A DNA stretch of 64,000 bases from Rhodamnia argentea (GCF_020921035.1 NC_063153.1:14694001-14758000), one strand, 5' to 3'; numbered from the stretch's first letter, positions 11,258 through 22,911 are shown. Numbers and translations: made by a program. The notes: a model not told the origin generated them from the sequence alone.

Positions 11258-12384
11258 TTAGGGGGTATTTGGTAACGTTTCTGTTCCAAAAAAGTGATTC
11301 CGATTACAATTAATTTTTTTATTATGTTCCATAGATGAGTTTTAAAAAATCAGAACGCATTTGATAACTGCATAAAATTTCTGTTCCCGGAACGGAAATG
11401 CGTTTGATAACCGCACAAAGTTTCTATTCTGGAAAATAATTTCTCTTCCTAATTTGTCATTTAAATCAAATAATTACATAATCATATTCTACAATTGCGA
11501 TCCTCTTGCACCATAATATCTTTTTGGCCAAAATAGGGTTGCTTCAGATTTGTTCCTTAGAAGGATAATATGCTAAAATTATTGTTTTTCATGCTTCTCT
11601 TAAGGCTATGCATATGCCAATAATGAAAGAGGTGACTCTAATTATTTTTTATTGTTCAAAATGAATAAAATACATCTACGCCACGTAGGTGGCTTAGTTT
11701 TACCCTTAAATGCCATATGGTTAGTTAGCGATGCGGTATGGTACTTCGATAATAAATCAGGAAAGGCTTAAGAAAAATCGAATGGCAAAATTACCAAAAA
11801 CAAGATTGACCAATTGAATGGACCCATTTCCTACTTTTTGAGATTTTTTTGGAATTTTCGGATTTTTTTGAACAATTTGCCCATGAGGGGCAAAATTGTC
11901 ATTTGGGAGAAATCGAATGGAAAAATCATCAAAAATAGGATTAGCTAATTGAAATGACCCATGTCCTAATTTTTGATTTTTTTTTTTGGAATTTTTGGAA
12001 TTTTTTTCTGATTTTTCCCATTTTTTTAGATTTTTTTCTTTATGAATTTTCCATTTTTTTGGACTTTTTAATGATTTTCTATTTTTTTTGAAATTTTCGA
12101 AATTTTTATTAAAAAATATTATCCGGACCGGGCAGGTTGACTCAAGCCATGCCTTGCGGGTCCCGACAAAAGTGAAAGAAAATTATCGTTGCCTTTTTAA
12201 TTCTCAAAAGTGTACATTTTTTTGAGAAACAACTTTTTTTTGTTTCTCATTTTTTGTCCAAAAGTGTCCCCAGGAGTAGAATTAGAATTAGATTCATTTG
12301 TATTACCAAACATGGTTCTGATTTTTTTTTTTTGTTCCGAAGAACAAAAACCGAGGAACAGAAACGTTATCAAATAGGCCATTA
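11258..12384. mobile_element. Tourist/PIF-Harbinger-like MITE, member 1 (1121 bp), TSD TTA
   Basis: The element is 11261-12381, flanked by TTA (11258-11260 and 12382-12384). The left end GGGGGTATTTGGTAACGTTT pairs with the inverted right end AAACGTTATCAAATAGGCC. Internal parts, including ...GACCCATTTCCTA..., CGGGCAGGTTGACTC and a run of AAAAATTT-like sequence, match the MITE at 21493-22298, some of it inverted. There is no transposase frame. The GGGCCTGTTTGG-type ends with a three-base TWA duplication are typical of the PIF/Harbinger superfamily, so a non-autonomous element is inferred. Confidence 0.75.
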
Positions 12385-13424
12385 TTTCCCAACTTCAGGA
12401 GACAATTGAAGCCAAATTGCAGAGCAGAAGACTGGACACAGACGTGAGGAGGTGACACACATGAATAGCCAAAGTTTGTCAACTAATATAGTTACTTGAA
12501 ACCCCCACGTCAACTCTGCTCATTCACAATGAGTCCATGACCCAACAAAACAAACTGTTCATCAGCAACAAGAAACATAAACTGAAAGCAAATTTGGTCC
12601 TTCAGTGATTTGTGATGCCGACAAAGGACACAGTTTCCATATCCAGACACCCAAATTTGGTTCTCTATTGAACTGTTTCGACCCTCAGGCAAAAGCAACT
12701 AGGCCATATATTGTACGCCTATGGACATGCATTATGTTTGATCGAAGCCGATGATGTACGGGTTGAACCATTTTTGAGCAAATGGTCCGTGATCAAAACT
12801 GGGTATCATCAAGGCCTGCTTTGAATTGGATCGATACAGCCACCTCTGTCTTTCCCCGGTTTTGAGAACACTTGAGATCCCAAGGAAGATGCCCGTGCAA
12901 TAGGTTAGAACGTGCAGGGCTCAGCGAATTGCACAGGTACTCACATCTTTGAAAAAAATGTCTGAGGCACAAAACGAGCTCACAGCAAAAGGCGATGGTA
13001 GAAAGGGTAAAACTCAGATTTACCAGCACAGTTATAGTTTAATGCAAGGCACAGATGACATGCACTTCTGCAATCTTTAGGCAGTACTTAAGGACTAAGT
13101 ACCCCACTTATAAATCAGCCATGCAATTCAACAAGGCCATTACTTAGTGGGTAGGGCCAAACACCAACTAATGTTGGCCATTCATATGAACATTTCTCCA
13201 AAGTGACATCATTCATCACAAATCAACGGCATATACCTGTCTGTGCATTAAAAAACACTCGAGCGCATATAAAGAGACAGAGTTGGAAGATTTCATACAC
13301 TTTGGCTTGTAATCCTTTAAAATTGCTATTCTTCCTAACTCATGGGGCAACGTAATTGCAAAGTCTGTGGATTCACCCATTTCCAGATGCAATGAAGACG
13401 TGAGGATTCGTGAGTTCTGGCTCA
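12385..13424. other. 3' flank of APC11, no separate gene seen
   Basis: This lies downstream of APC11 on its strand and probably holds part of its 3' UTR. A near-copy of the last APC11 exon's 3' end lies at about 13330-13420: phrases such as 'catggggcaa', 'agtctg' and 'ttcacccat' + 'agatgcaatgaagac' recur at 13454-13512, pointing to a short local duplication of exon sequence. The remaining short frames match nothing I know. Confidence 0.5.
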
Positions 13425-15149
13425 TCATTCTTTAAATTGCCATTCTCTCCGACACATGGGGCAATGTGCTTGAGAAGTCTGCGAGTTCACCCACTTCAAG
13501 ATGCAATGAAGATGGAAAGCATGATTGCATGCACCCCATACTGCAGACCAATCATACAATATGAAATCATTATAACTATTCTTAGAAAGCATCTTTGTTT
13601 TCCTTTTTCCTCTTTTTTGTGGCTTTGAGGAGGGGGAGGGAGGGGGCAAATTGGGAAGAAAGGAGAAGTGACATATGTTAAACAACAACTCTTTATTATT
13701 TGCTTAAAGTGCTTCTAAAGCACAGGGCATTTAGCCCAGATTGAATCCTTGTTGACTATGTAGAAGTACTTCAGATTCACAAGCAGACATCTAAGACAAG
13801 AAATACAGGAAATCTCCATCTATATTCCAGAGGCGATATCAGCTACAACATCATACCTTACTAAGAACAGAGTGAGGAATGGGAGAAACTTACTCAGTGG
13901 ACAATCATCCCCAGGGAGTTTACAGTCAGGACAACAGCCATCAAAGGCCATCCTACAAATTCCACACGTTTCATCCTGGGCATCCCAAGTCCATGAAGCA
14001 ACAGCATGCCATCTGTGGTTCAGATAAATAAAAGAATTAGGGTTCCAAAGCCACTACATATGAACAAGTCCTTCCCTCTTTATTACAGATACACAAATGC
14101 CTAATACAGCTATCTGCTAAAAGTGAGTACTTACTCTGTTCAATAATACCAGCACGAATTCAGGAAGAAGTAGGTCAAGGAAAACTGTCTCCACAAAGTA
14201 GAACATTTGTAACAAAAGAATGGAGCAGATACTTGCTACCAGATGATGTTAGTCTCCAAAACGCTTCTGTGAAAATGAATCTAAACATTGACTGTGGCAA
14301 GTTCTATGTGGGGACTATAAGCGGATGTATCCAAAATTCAGGCCTCCTTTCGTACTGGCATTTCTCTATGTATGTGTGTGCCCGCACACGTGCATGAGTC
14401 TGTTCTTGTGTGCGAGCACGCACGCAGGTGTTTCTTTGAGTTTGCACAACACATGCACATGAATTGTCCACGCTGTGTTTGAGTAATGAATTTCTGCGAA
14501 TTGAAGATAACCATTTTACAAATCCTCGTGTTGTCCTTAAAATGGACCATAACATGAAGAATATCAGCACTTCCCTTTGTATGAAAAGAATGAAAGCAAA
14601 TAAGTGAAGACAGATAAACGGGCTTCAAAAAAAGCAATGAGAAAGAAAACAAATGGGTAATAGCAGGAGAACAAAGTAGTAGTAGAGAGAAACTGAGGAG
14701 CATCAGACCTAATAAAGGTTATATCTCTCGTCTAAGTCATAAGTCTGATCTTATATAAGTTTGCTGTTTCACAGATAAGAAAATCACAATAACTGATTTC
14801 GATACTTATGGGGCAAAGGAAAAGGAGATAATTAAAAGGAATTATGAACATTAACCAATTAAAAGGGAGAGAATGAGATATGTATTAGTAATCGGTAGTG
14901 GAAGGTTTAATGAGTACACAAATACAATATCCAGGAAACAGCTACATATAGATCAAATATTGGTCAGACAGCACAGAGAATTGAATGACAGCTCGACGGC
15001 ACAAAGAAACACTAACATAGCTTTCATTACTGGACTGTTTATTCATCTCATTATTAAAAAAAACTAAATTGGCCAGTCTATGAATATATTGGACAGCAAG
15101 AAGTGCAGCCAGGCATTATGTGAAGGATACTCAAGAGCTTGACTTTCAT
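13425..15149 (-). CDS. APC11: Anaphase-promoting complex subunit 11 (RING-H2 protein APC11)
   Basis: CDS is complement(join(13425..13540, 13894..14012, 15130..15149)): 84 residues, exactly the family length. The protein starts MKVKLLRWHAVASWTWDAQD and ends CPMCRREWQFKE. RING-H2 ligands are visible: C23, C26, C34, C37, C44, C51, H53, H56 or H58, C59, C73 and C76. APC11 is the catalytic RING subunit of the APC/C, which with APC2 recruits the ubiquitin-charged E2 to degrade cyclins and securin at anaphase. The first coding exon carries only MKVKLL plus two bases. The last intron is a normal gtaagt...ctgcag. The first coding intron has an odd 5' site: the minus strand reads TTGAGTATCCTT, a U12-type donor consensus (see findings). 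A non-coding first exon lies at 16143. The gene is divergent to MKK6 copy A. Confidence 0.93.
14305..14450. other. (CA)n-like purine/pyrimidine-alternating stretch in the APC11 intron
   Basis: Alternating phrases such as TATGTGTGTGTGC, GCACACGTGCATG and TGTGCGAGCACGCACG form an imperfect GT/GC-rich tract in the long first coding intron. The translated frames here are not genes. Confidence 0.5.
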
Positions 15150-15163
15150 CCTCGTTTTCTGCA
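15130..15163 (-). other. APC11: APC11 start-codon exon
   Basis: Minus-strand exon bounded by acceptor TTTGCAG and containing AAAACGAGG, then ATG AAA GTC AAG CTC TTG AG. It is preceded by a long intron reaching the non-coding exon at 16143. This start is chosen because MKVK is the invariant N-terminus of APC11 in plants and animals. Confidence 0.85.
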
Positions 15164-16142
15164 AAACCAACAAAAACAAAAACAACCGTGGTTTACTTGT
15201 GCAGTACACAACATGTAATAAAGATATGCAAAATCCTTGATAGTAGCACAACGAAGATATAAACATTCACACTGGTTATCTCCAAGGAAACTTTACTGGG
15301 TTCCTGGAACATGCAAAGGAAGAGCATTTGATTTTTTTCCCCCTTTTGCACCCCACTTTGCCCTGGGAAAATCCCTCATTTACATAAGAAATCCACTGGC
15401 CATAATCTCCTCTCCGGTTTAGTGAAGGAAAGCTCTCTACACAGTCACTCGTGCGCCTGCACCAAACCCAAAAACAATTCCATAGATGCTTGCATTCGAG
15501 TTATTTTCATTATATGCCACTTCTTTCCCCTGCTTTTAGTGAAGTTCCAATATACACCATATTTGCAAGATGGAAGACCTGTTGATATCACGATGGACTG
15601 ATCGATTCACAATGTTCTAAACACTCTCTGTGGCTCATGCAGGTTGGTTTCATCCTTTTCAAGCCGACCCTTCGTCACTTCGCGGGTCCATTCAGATTCC
15701 CTATGAATCACTCCCAAAACTCCAGCCGACCCATTACGTACAACTCGTAAACGAAAATCTCATTCAGCAGAAACGATACTTTCCACATTGCTATACACCA
15801 ACAGCATTGCCAACCAAATCACGAACAGCACCAACATAACCAAAGAGCACAATCAGCGGAACCCCGCTAAGAATGCGCCGGTGCTCTCGCTCCGCGGTTT
15901 CACGCGCGAGGGCGACTGAACAGCGAACATCTCAAATCAATCACTCATAACATGATTAATGGGTCGAGTTTCAAACTGTACAAGCTGGAAGTGAGGAGAA
16001 AAATCCAACCGCTAAAGCTTTGATTCAGCAGTAATTTCGCCAACAAAAAGGAAACGCGAAATCTAAATCCATCATCAAGAGGGGGGGAGGGGTTTAAAAA
16101 GTTGGAATTCATCGGTAAATGAAGACCCTTTGAGGAGCTTAC

Positions 16143-16255
16143 CTGCGACGACCTGATCTCGGAGCCTTCAACTTGATTTCGACGAGGCAGAGACTGGAGC
16201 AGAGTCGCCAGAGAGTTCCCAGAGAGAGAGTGAGCTCTGGAGATGTTACAACTTT
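16143..16255 (-). other. APC11: APC11 non-coding first exon
   Basis: On the minus strand a CT-rich leader (CCAGTCTCTGCCTCGTCGAA) ends GTCGCAG and is followed by donor gtaagctcc. The same exon with the same donor is preserved at 33112-33215. The upper limit is approximate because the transcription start was not measured. Confidence 0.65.
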
Positions 16256-16866
16256 GGAAAGAGAAAAAGCAATTTGTATTTATGTCTCGAATTTTTCAAA
16301 GATATAAAATGAAATAAAATAACATAAAATACTGGATAACTAATTCCGCCACAACCTCCGACCCAAAGAAAAAAAAAGAAAAGAATTTCCGCCACAACCT
16401 AAAATATTACTCGATCTTTTTTAAAGAAAATAATTAAGTATGACACAAATAAAATTACGACAAATTATCAATTGATTGAGCCCGCAATATATTCCTTTTT
16501 TTAAGGATATATGGAAATCACTATGACATTGTAACGTGGAGAGTTAAATATATATATTGTCTTTAATTAGCAGGTTAAATTTCATTTCTTAACTACTACG
16601 TGCATAAAAGAATAGTAATAAATATTTCTTTATTATTGATCTATTTAAATTAAGATGGTACATATATTTTTTGGCCAATATATGTGAATTAAGCCTAATT
16701 TATTTATACACGACATTTTCTTTTTAGAATTACGAAATTTCAAAAATAATTGGACAAAATATTCTCCCGTCTTTATTATATCCTGCGCGGTCATTCCGGT
16801 TTGAATTTTTGGTCCTCCAACGGACTTCTCGTCACCATCTCCTTCCAGACAGAGACTAAATAAAAC

Positions 16867-16868
<2 letters not shown>
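16256..16868. promoter_or_regulatory. Divergent promoter between APC11 and MKK6 copy A, with MSA element
   Basis: About 600-700 bases separate the APC11 leader (minus) from the MKK6 leader (plus). TCCAACGGAC at 16816-16825 matches the mitosis-specific activator consensus YCYAACGGYY at nine of ten places; MYB3R factors use this element for G2/M transcription. It is kept at 34028-34037 in the duplicate. The rest is AT-rich. The shared location fits co-expression of an anaphase and a cytokinesis gene; activity is inferred. Confidence 0.6.

Positions 16869-16905
<37 letters not shown>
16869..16905. repeat. (CT)n microsatellite in the MKK6 copy A leader
   Basis: Perfect CT run of about 18 units, 49 bases before the start codon. 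The duplicate at 34078-34102 has about 12 units. Confidence 0.95.
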
Positions 16906-16907
<2 letters not shown>

Positions 16908-16953
16908 CCATTAAAGCATCGCGAGCTATTCTGAGCTTCCGACGAACCCTAAC

Positions 16954-19900
16954 ATGAAGACGATGAGGGGCACGCTGCCGCTGAAGCCACTCAAGCTCTC
17001 GGTCCCCGTCGAGGACGCCCCAATAGCCTCCTTCTTGCAAACTCCACTCCCTGCTTAAACATCGTTTGCGCAGCGCGATTTGTCCGTTCAGTTCGTGAAC
17101 TGTACGTTTAGGCGTCGGATTGGACTTTGCCAGCTTTGATTGCCTCGAAATTGACCTGGATTTCGGTTTCTCCCTCGGCCGTTCAGTTCTCTGTGGCCGC
17201 TAAGCCGGGGATCACTGAGAAAACGACGGGACTTGAGGTTTCCAGCTGAGATTAGTTTTCCATGCAGCTGAAAATAGGAGGAGAAGATGAGACGTTGATC
17301 GAAATTCCGAATTTCCGGCAGTAGTAGCCCGTAGGATTGGGTACTGTAGTTGTTGCTTGAAAAATGTTCCACTTTGGTTTAGTGGAAATGCCAGAGAAAC
17401 AAATAAGAACATGCAATTGAGGCATTGCGCAAATAAAGTTACCTTTGGCGCCTTTTACTTGGTGAGAAGTTGAGATTGAGGCAGCATCTTTGTTCAACCA
17501 CTTGATTTATTGTAGCTGATGTGCAAGTTTATATCCACAGTTACCTTAGCAGCTGAAGTTTTCTTCAAAATGTACCGATCTAGTCATATAAAGTTTGTTT
17601 GACTTGTGGCTAATCTAAGGAACGGAATGTAATGCAGGACTGCAAGTGGCACGTTCCATGATGGCGCTTTGCTATTAAATCATAAAGGTTTGCGGCTCAT
17701 ATCTGAAGAAAAAGAGTCTCGTGTAAGTCTGCTTTAAGATCACGTCGCTGTAAGAGAGGTTATCATCTATATCCTTCTACAAATGATAGGACTGGTCACT
17801 CGGCAGGATTGTGGAGTTTTTTGGGGAAGCTGATTTCACCTAGTCGGCATTGTTTTTTGATGCTGCTCAAATGTATTGTGGATTGATGCTGCTCAATTTG
17901 TATGCAATACGCTGTTAGATCTGTGTCTACTCGAGAGTTATTAGATAAGTGCACAGGAAAGAAGTCATGGATTGCCTAATTATTTTGCTGTGAATTTTTG
18001 GATTCCAAGATGTCATCAAGTACTCTTATATGTTACATCAGATTTACCTGTTCCCACTGTTATTCTCTGCATACTTCACCACATATAGTTTCCTTTGTAC
18101 CACTGTTCTCTGTGTGAAGTAACTTTTTGGATTACTTGACTTTTAGATACAGCATTTGTGCTCTATTAAGCAGTGTAAACTTCACCAATGCTGGTAGAAG
18201 ACATCAGCATAAATGTTTTATAGTGAGGATGGTGTTTCTCTATTAGAACTTCAGCGAATTAGAAGTCAGTTCCTTGTCCACTTGAACTTCCTATGATGTT
18301 GGTTTTGATTCTCGCATTTAATTCCCTTTGTCATTGTTGCTATTGGCAATCATTGTTGACATAACTGTCTGTTTGATTTCATAGCACTTCTGTCTTAATT
18401 TGGTCCAGTTTGAGCTCTTGAGATTGCTTTTCTTTTTCCACGTGGACAGCCTTCCAATGGTAAGGAACTTGATCTTGACTTCTCATTGGAAGACCTTGAG
18501 ACTATCAAAGTCATAGGAAAGGGAAATGGTGGCGTGGTACAACTTGTTCGCCATAATTGGGTCGGAAAGCTATTTGCTCTTAAGGTAATAATAATAAAAT
18601 GAAAGGCTTCTCTGTTGCCCAGCAGGTTTTCTTGTTTGATCTCATCCTACATTGCATACAGTCTACAATTTATCTTCGATGCAATCTGCAAAGAAATCCC
18701 TTGTGCAAGGAATTCTTTTATGAGTATCACTTTTCCATCAGACAAATTCCCAAGGTGATAAAGGCAGGAGTAGCATTGGAAAGGAGGATATATTCCAGGG
18801 CCAACAAACAATAGGAGCATCCTTTCTGCATTTTGCACAACATAGCAAATAAAATCTATTTATCAGCTTTTTACATGATTAGAGTATTGTCCAGTTTGAG
18901 ACTCAAGCAACATCTATCTCTCTCTCAAAGGAACAGAAATATGTAGAAATATGAATTGTCTGCAGATTTATCGATTTTGCATTTATACATCTCTAATACA
19001 AATGAATTTTTCTAATAATCACGATTTACTTGCTGAAATAATAATTTGATCCTTAGTCTATTATGTAAACCGAAACTTAGTTGTTCTACTACAATTAAGG
19101 CGAAGAGTTTGCTATCTAGCATCATGATATTTGTATGCCAATTGCTTTTATTACCGGCACAATTTTATTAGAAGAAGTACCTGATAGCAATACTTTTAAC
19201 GTAGATGTCCGTATTGTCCATTTGAAGTTATTAGGGCATTTCTAACTAGTAACGAGACAACTTCTATCTACCAAAACACCAAATTTTGCAATATAATTTG
19301 CTCAATCTATACACGTCAATATTAAGGAATGTGATATTAGGACTTCACTGGATCTTATGATTTAGTTCAATGCATGTTTAGGCCTAAGATTTTCGTTCAT
19401 GATTTGTATATTGATCTTGCAACTATGTCGCACCACCACCAAACCTCAGAGGTTGACTGTTCATGGTTAGACTAAGTTCAGTTTCTTAAATGGAAAGTGA
19501 TTATTATCAACAAGCTTGAATAGCAGTGGTATTCCTGTATGAACTATCCGTATACATGCGGCGTAGATGTTATTCTATTCTTTTCAAAATCAAAATCACA
19601 GAATGTTTTGCTATGTGAACAGTGTTTCTGCATTTGCTTCTATAATTTCTCTCTGCATTGGGTAGAGTTTCATGCTGAATATACCTATGGCATCTGCTTG
19701 CAATTTTTCTACCGAGTCTCTTGCACGGATGTGTCTAGTCTTTGATTGATCGGAGGTGTATTTCGGACTTATAGGTCATCCAGATGAATATACAAGAAGA
19801 GATCCGTAAACAGATTGTACAAGAGCTAAAGATCAATCAAGCTTCTCAATGTCCACATGTGGTGATTTGCCACCACTCGTTCTACCACAATGGAGCTTTC

Positions 19901-21508
19901 TCCTTGGTGTTAGAGTACATGGACCGTGGATCCTTGGCTGACGTGATAAGACAAGTTAAGACTATCCTAGAACCATATTTAGCAGTGGCCTGTAAGCAGG
20001 TATTGAGTTCTCAGATAAAACTCTCCAGTAAAACACGAAGAGTTTCAATGAAGCTTGTCGACACTAAAGGCTGATTATTTGTGTTCAGGTGTTACAAGGT
20101 CTGGTTTATTTGCACAATGAAGACATGTAATACACAGGGATATAAAACCATCCAATCTGCTTGTGAACCACAGAGGTGAAGTGAAGATTACAGAGTTTGG
20201 TGTCAGTGCAATGCTAGCAAGCTCAATGGGTGAACGAGATACATTTGTTGGAACTTACGATTATATGTCAGTATGTGGGTACTACTACTTTTGAACTACC
20301 TTCCTGTGTTGGCACATAGAACAGGCATTTTGCATAGAACTGATATATATAAGTTAAACTAACTGTCATTATTACTTCTAGCCTGAGAGGATTAGCGGAA
20401 GCACATATGACTACAGCAAGTGATATCTGGAGTTTGGGTATGGTAGTACTTGAATGTGCTAGAGGACGCTTTCCTTACATGCAATCTGAAGATCAGCAAG
20501 GCTGGCCATGCTTTTATGAGGCTTTGGAGGCAATTGTCAAAAGTCCACCGCCTTCTGCTCCGCCAGATCAGTTTTCCCCAGAGTTCTGCTCATTTGTATC
20601 TTCCTGGTAAGGACTAGAGACTCTCATTACTTGTTTGCCGTACTTGCCTTGTATCCTCATTTTTGCCCTCACATGTAGCCAAGCTTGCGCCTTACCTTTC
20701 TGGGATTTTCATAATTCATGGTCTTAGGATTTTAATATTGGAATAAGTCCTCCGCAATATAAACTCTATCTAGCACATTCTTTGCCTCCGACTGGATTGA
20801 CAGCAAGCTATCTGCATCCCTCAAAACTGGTGTTTGATCTCACCAAATTTGTGATCTTTATGGGTTGAGACGCTGTTTGGTTTTGGTTCATTGTCTGTTT
20901 ATCCGAGCGAAAAATAAAATCAGAATTAAAAAAAAAAAGCGTCAGGAAAGCATTTGGTGCTTCTCTGAGACAATTGCATGATCCTCTTTGAAGTGGAGTG
21001 GCATAATGATTTACCTTAACCCTAAAGAAACAAGTTAGCTTCGACTCAATAAAAAGATCGAGCTATTGTTTCAACTCTCCACTCCTCTTTTTCTGTATAA
21101 ATCGGATCTATCCAACTGATAGTGCTTGTTGGGGCTGGGCATGAGCCAAAATGAATGCAAAAGATGAATCACGATACTTTCCTCGACTTTCTCCTCATCT
21201 TCTCCTTGTAGAATCAGAACTCACTATTGTTTTTTGACATGCACTTTCCTCTGCGGTTCTCAGCATACAAAAGGAGCCTCAACAAAGATCTACATCTTTG
21301 GACCTTTTTTGGTAAGTGACATGTGATTGTAAACTGTTTGAGATCTAACATTCTGCCTAATGGTTATTTGACAATGAATTCCATCTGTCATTTCTGAGTC
21401 ATCCTTTCTTAAAAAAGTTTGAAGACAAAGATATCGATCTCGGGATTCTTGTAGGTAGCTTGGAACCTCTCGTGAGTTTTCTGAGATATCAAGGGCCTGT
21501 TTGGTAAC
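16954..21508 (+). pseudogene. MKK6: MKK6-type MAP kinase kinase, copy A, disrupted
   Basis: Exons matching the intact copy B: 16954..17036, 17638..17722, 18450..18584, 19775..19999, 20089..20270, 20382..20606, 21264..21311, 21399..21508. Defects: (1) intron 1 donor is gcaaac instead of gtaagc; (2) the glycine loop reads GKGNGG, not GKGSGG; (3) one base is lost after HNE in exon 5, giving ...EDM and TAA (20128) just before the HRD loop; (4) downstream of that, DFG has become EFG; (5) one base is gained in exon 6 (AGCAAGTGAT for AGCAGTGAT), restoring the original frame; (6) two bases are gained at the end of exon 7 while the exon 8 acceptor AG has become TG, and use of the next AG would restore frame; (7) a MITE sits in the stop codon. 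The lesion before the catalytic loop makes an active kinase impossible. A truncated N-terminal product with the MAPK-docking segment (KPLKLSVP) could still be made. Confidence 0.9.
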
Positions 21509-22301
21509 GTTTTTGTTTTTCTATTTTCATTTCCTGAAAGAAAAAAGAATCAGAAATATGTTTGGTAACGCAAATGATTTTGATTCTGCTCCAAAAATAA
21601 GAAAAAAAAAGTTATTTCTAAAAAAAAATTGCACTTTTGAGAATAAAAAAGGCAACAATAGTCTTCTTTCACTTTTGTCGGGTGCCCGCGAGGCGTGGGC
21701 CGGGTCAACCCGACCCGGTCCGGATAATTTTTTAAATAAAAATTATGAAATTAATAAAAAATAAAAAATAGAAAATGATTAAAAAATCCAAAAAATGGAA
21801 AATTCATAAAAAAAAATCTAAAAAAATCAGAAAAAGTTCCAAAAAATTTCAAAAAAATCTAAAAAATTAGGAGATGGACCATTTCAATTGGTCAATCTTA
21901 TTTTTGACAATTTTGCCTTTCGATTTCTCTCAAATGACGATTTTTTCTCTCATGGACAAATCATTCCAAAAAATCTCGAAAATTCTAAAAAAAATTCAAT
22001 TGGCCAATCCCGCTTTTGGTAATTTTGCCTTTCGATTTTTCCTAATCGGTGACCATCCGCATGGTATCAAATGTGATTATGTAATTATTTGATTGAAATG
22101 ATAAATTGGGAGGAGAAATTATTTTCCAGAATAGAAATTTTGTGCAGTTATCAAATGCATTTGCGTTCCGAGAACAGAAATTTTATGCGATTACCTAACG
22201 CGTTCTGATTTTCTAAAACTCATCCAGAGAACAAAATCAAAAAAATTGATTCTAATCAGAATCACTTTTTTGGAACATAAAAGTTACCAAATAGGCCCTA
22301 A
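21490..22301. mobile_element. Tourist/PIF-Harbinger-like MITE, member 2 (806 bp), in the MKK6 copy A stop codon, TSD TAA
   Basis: Element 21493-22298. Ends GGGCCTGTTTGGTAAC and GTTACCAAATAGGCCC are inverted repeats with one mismatch. The right flank is TAA (22299-22301) and the left flank CAA (21490-21492). The empty site in MKK6 copy B reads TAT TAA GCTG, so the target was the stop codon TAA itself and the left duplicate has since changed T to C. The interior is AT-rich with a short GC patch (CCCGACCCGGTCCGG) and no transposase. Same family as 11261-12381. Confidence 0.9.
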
Positions 22302-22870
22302 GCTGCAGGTGTTTACGATGTAAACATCCTCCTGCTCGTATGTATCCATCATCATGTGTGCGTGGTTGAGAATTCGAACAATGTTACTTCCCCTAAGCAG
22401 TTGAGCAGATGATGATATAAGTCTCTTACATATAGAAAGAGCATGCCAAGGTTCTATACTCAAGATTCTGCCTTGTACTTAATCCTACCAGCATAAGTAA
22501 GCTTACCCGGGACGTATTTGTTTTGGCTCCTAACCTTAAAGAGCTGATTCCGAAATAAGAAGAAGAAGAAAAGCGAGGAGACAGGCATCTATAATCCATG
22601 CTTAGCCCTTGTAATCCATCTTCATTACTATTTTCTGCTCATGTATGCGAGAAGACAGGCAGATGCATCAAGCTTTTGCTGATATTACCCATTGAACAAA
22701 TCGTAATGTTACACTATTCCACATTGCTTATCTTCAAGGTTTATATGTTTTTTCACCTACATGTGGCTTCTATCCACCTTTTTGCAGTCGAATGTTCTAA
22801 CAAGATATTAGAGGAAAATTCGCCCGAGTTTATTTTGAATGTGCAGCCCCTCATGTGTTGTCTTGACCTG

Positions 22871-22911
<41 letters not shown>

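Noticed and set aside
14304-14703. Minus-strand frames of 88 and 121 codons inside APC11
   Set aside because: They lie in the APC11 intron, over an alternating purine/pyrimidine tract, and have no family features.
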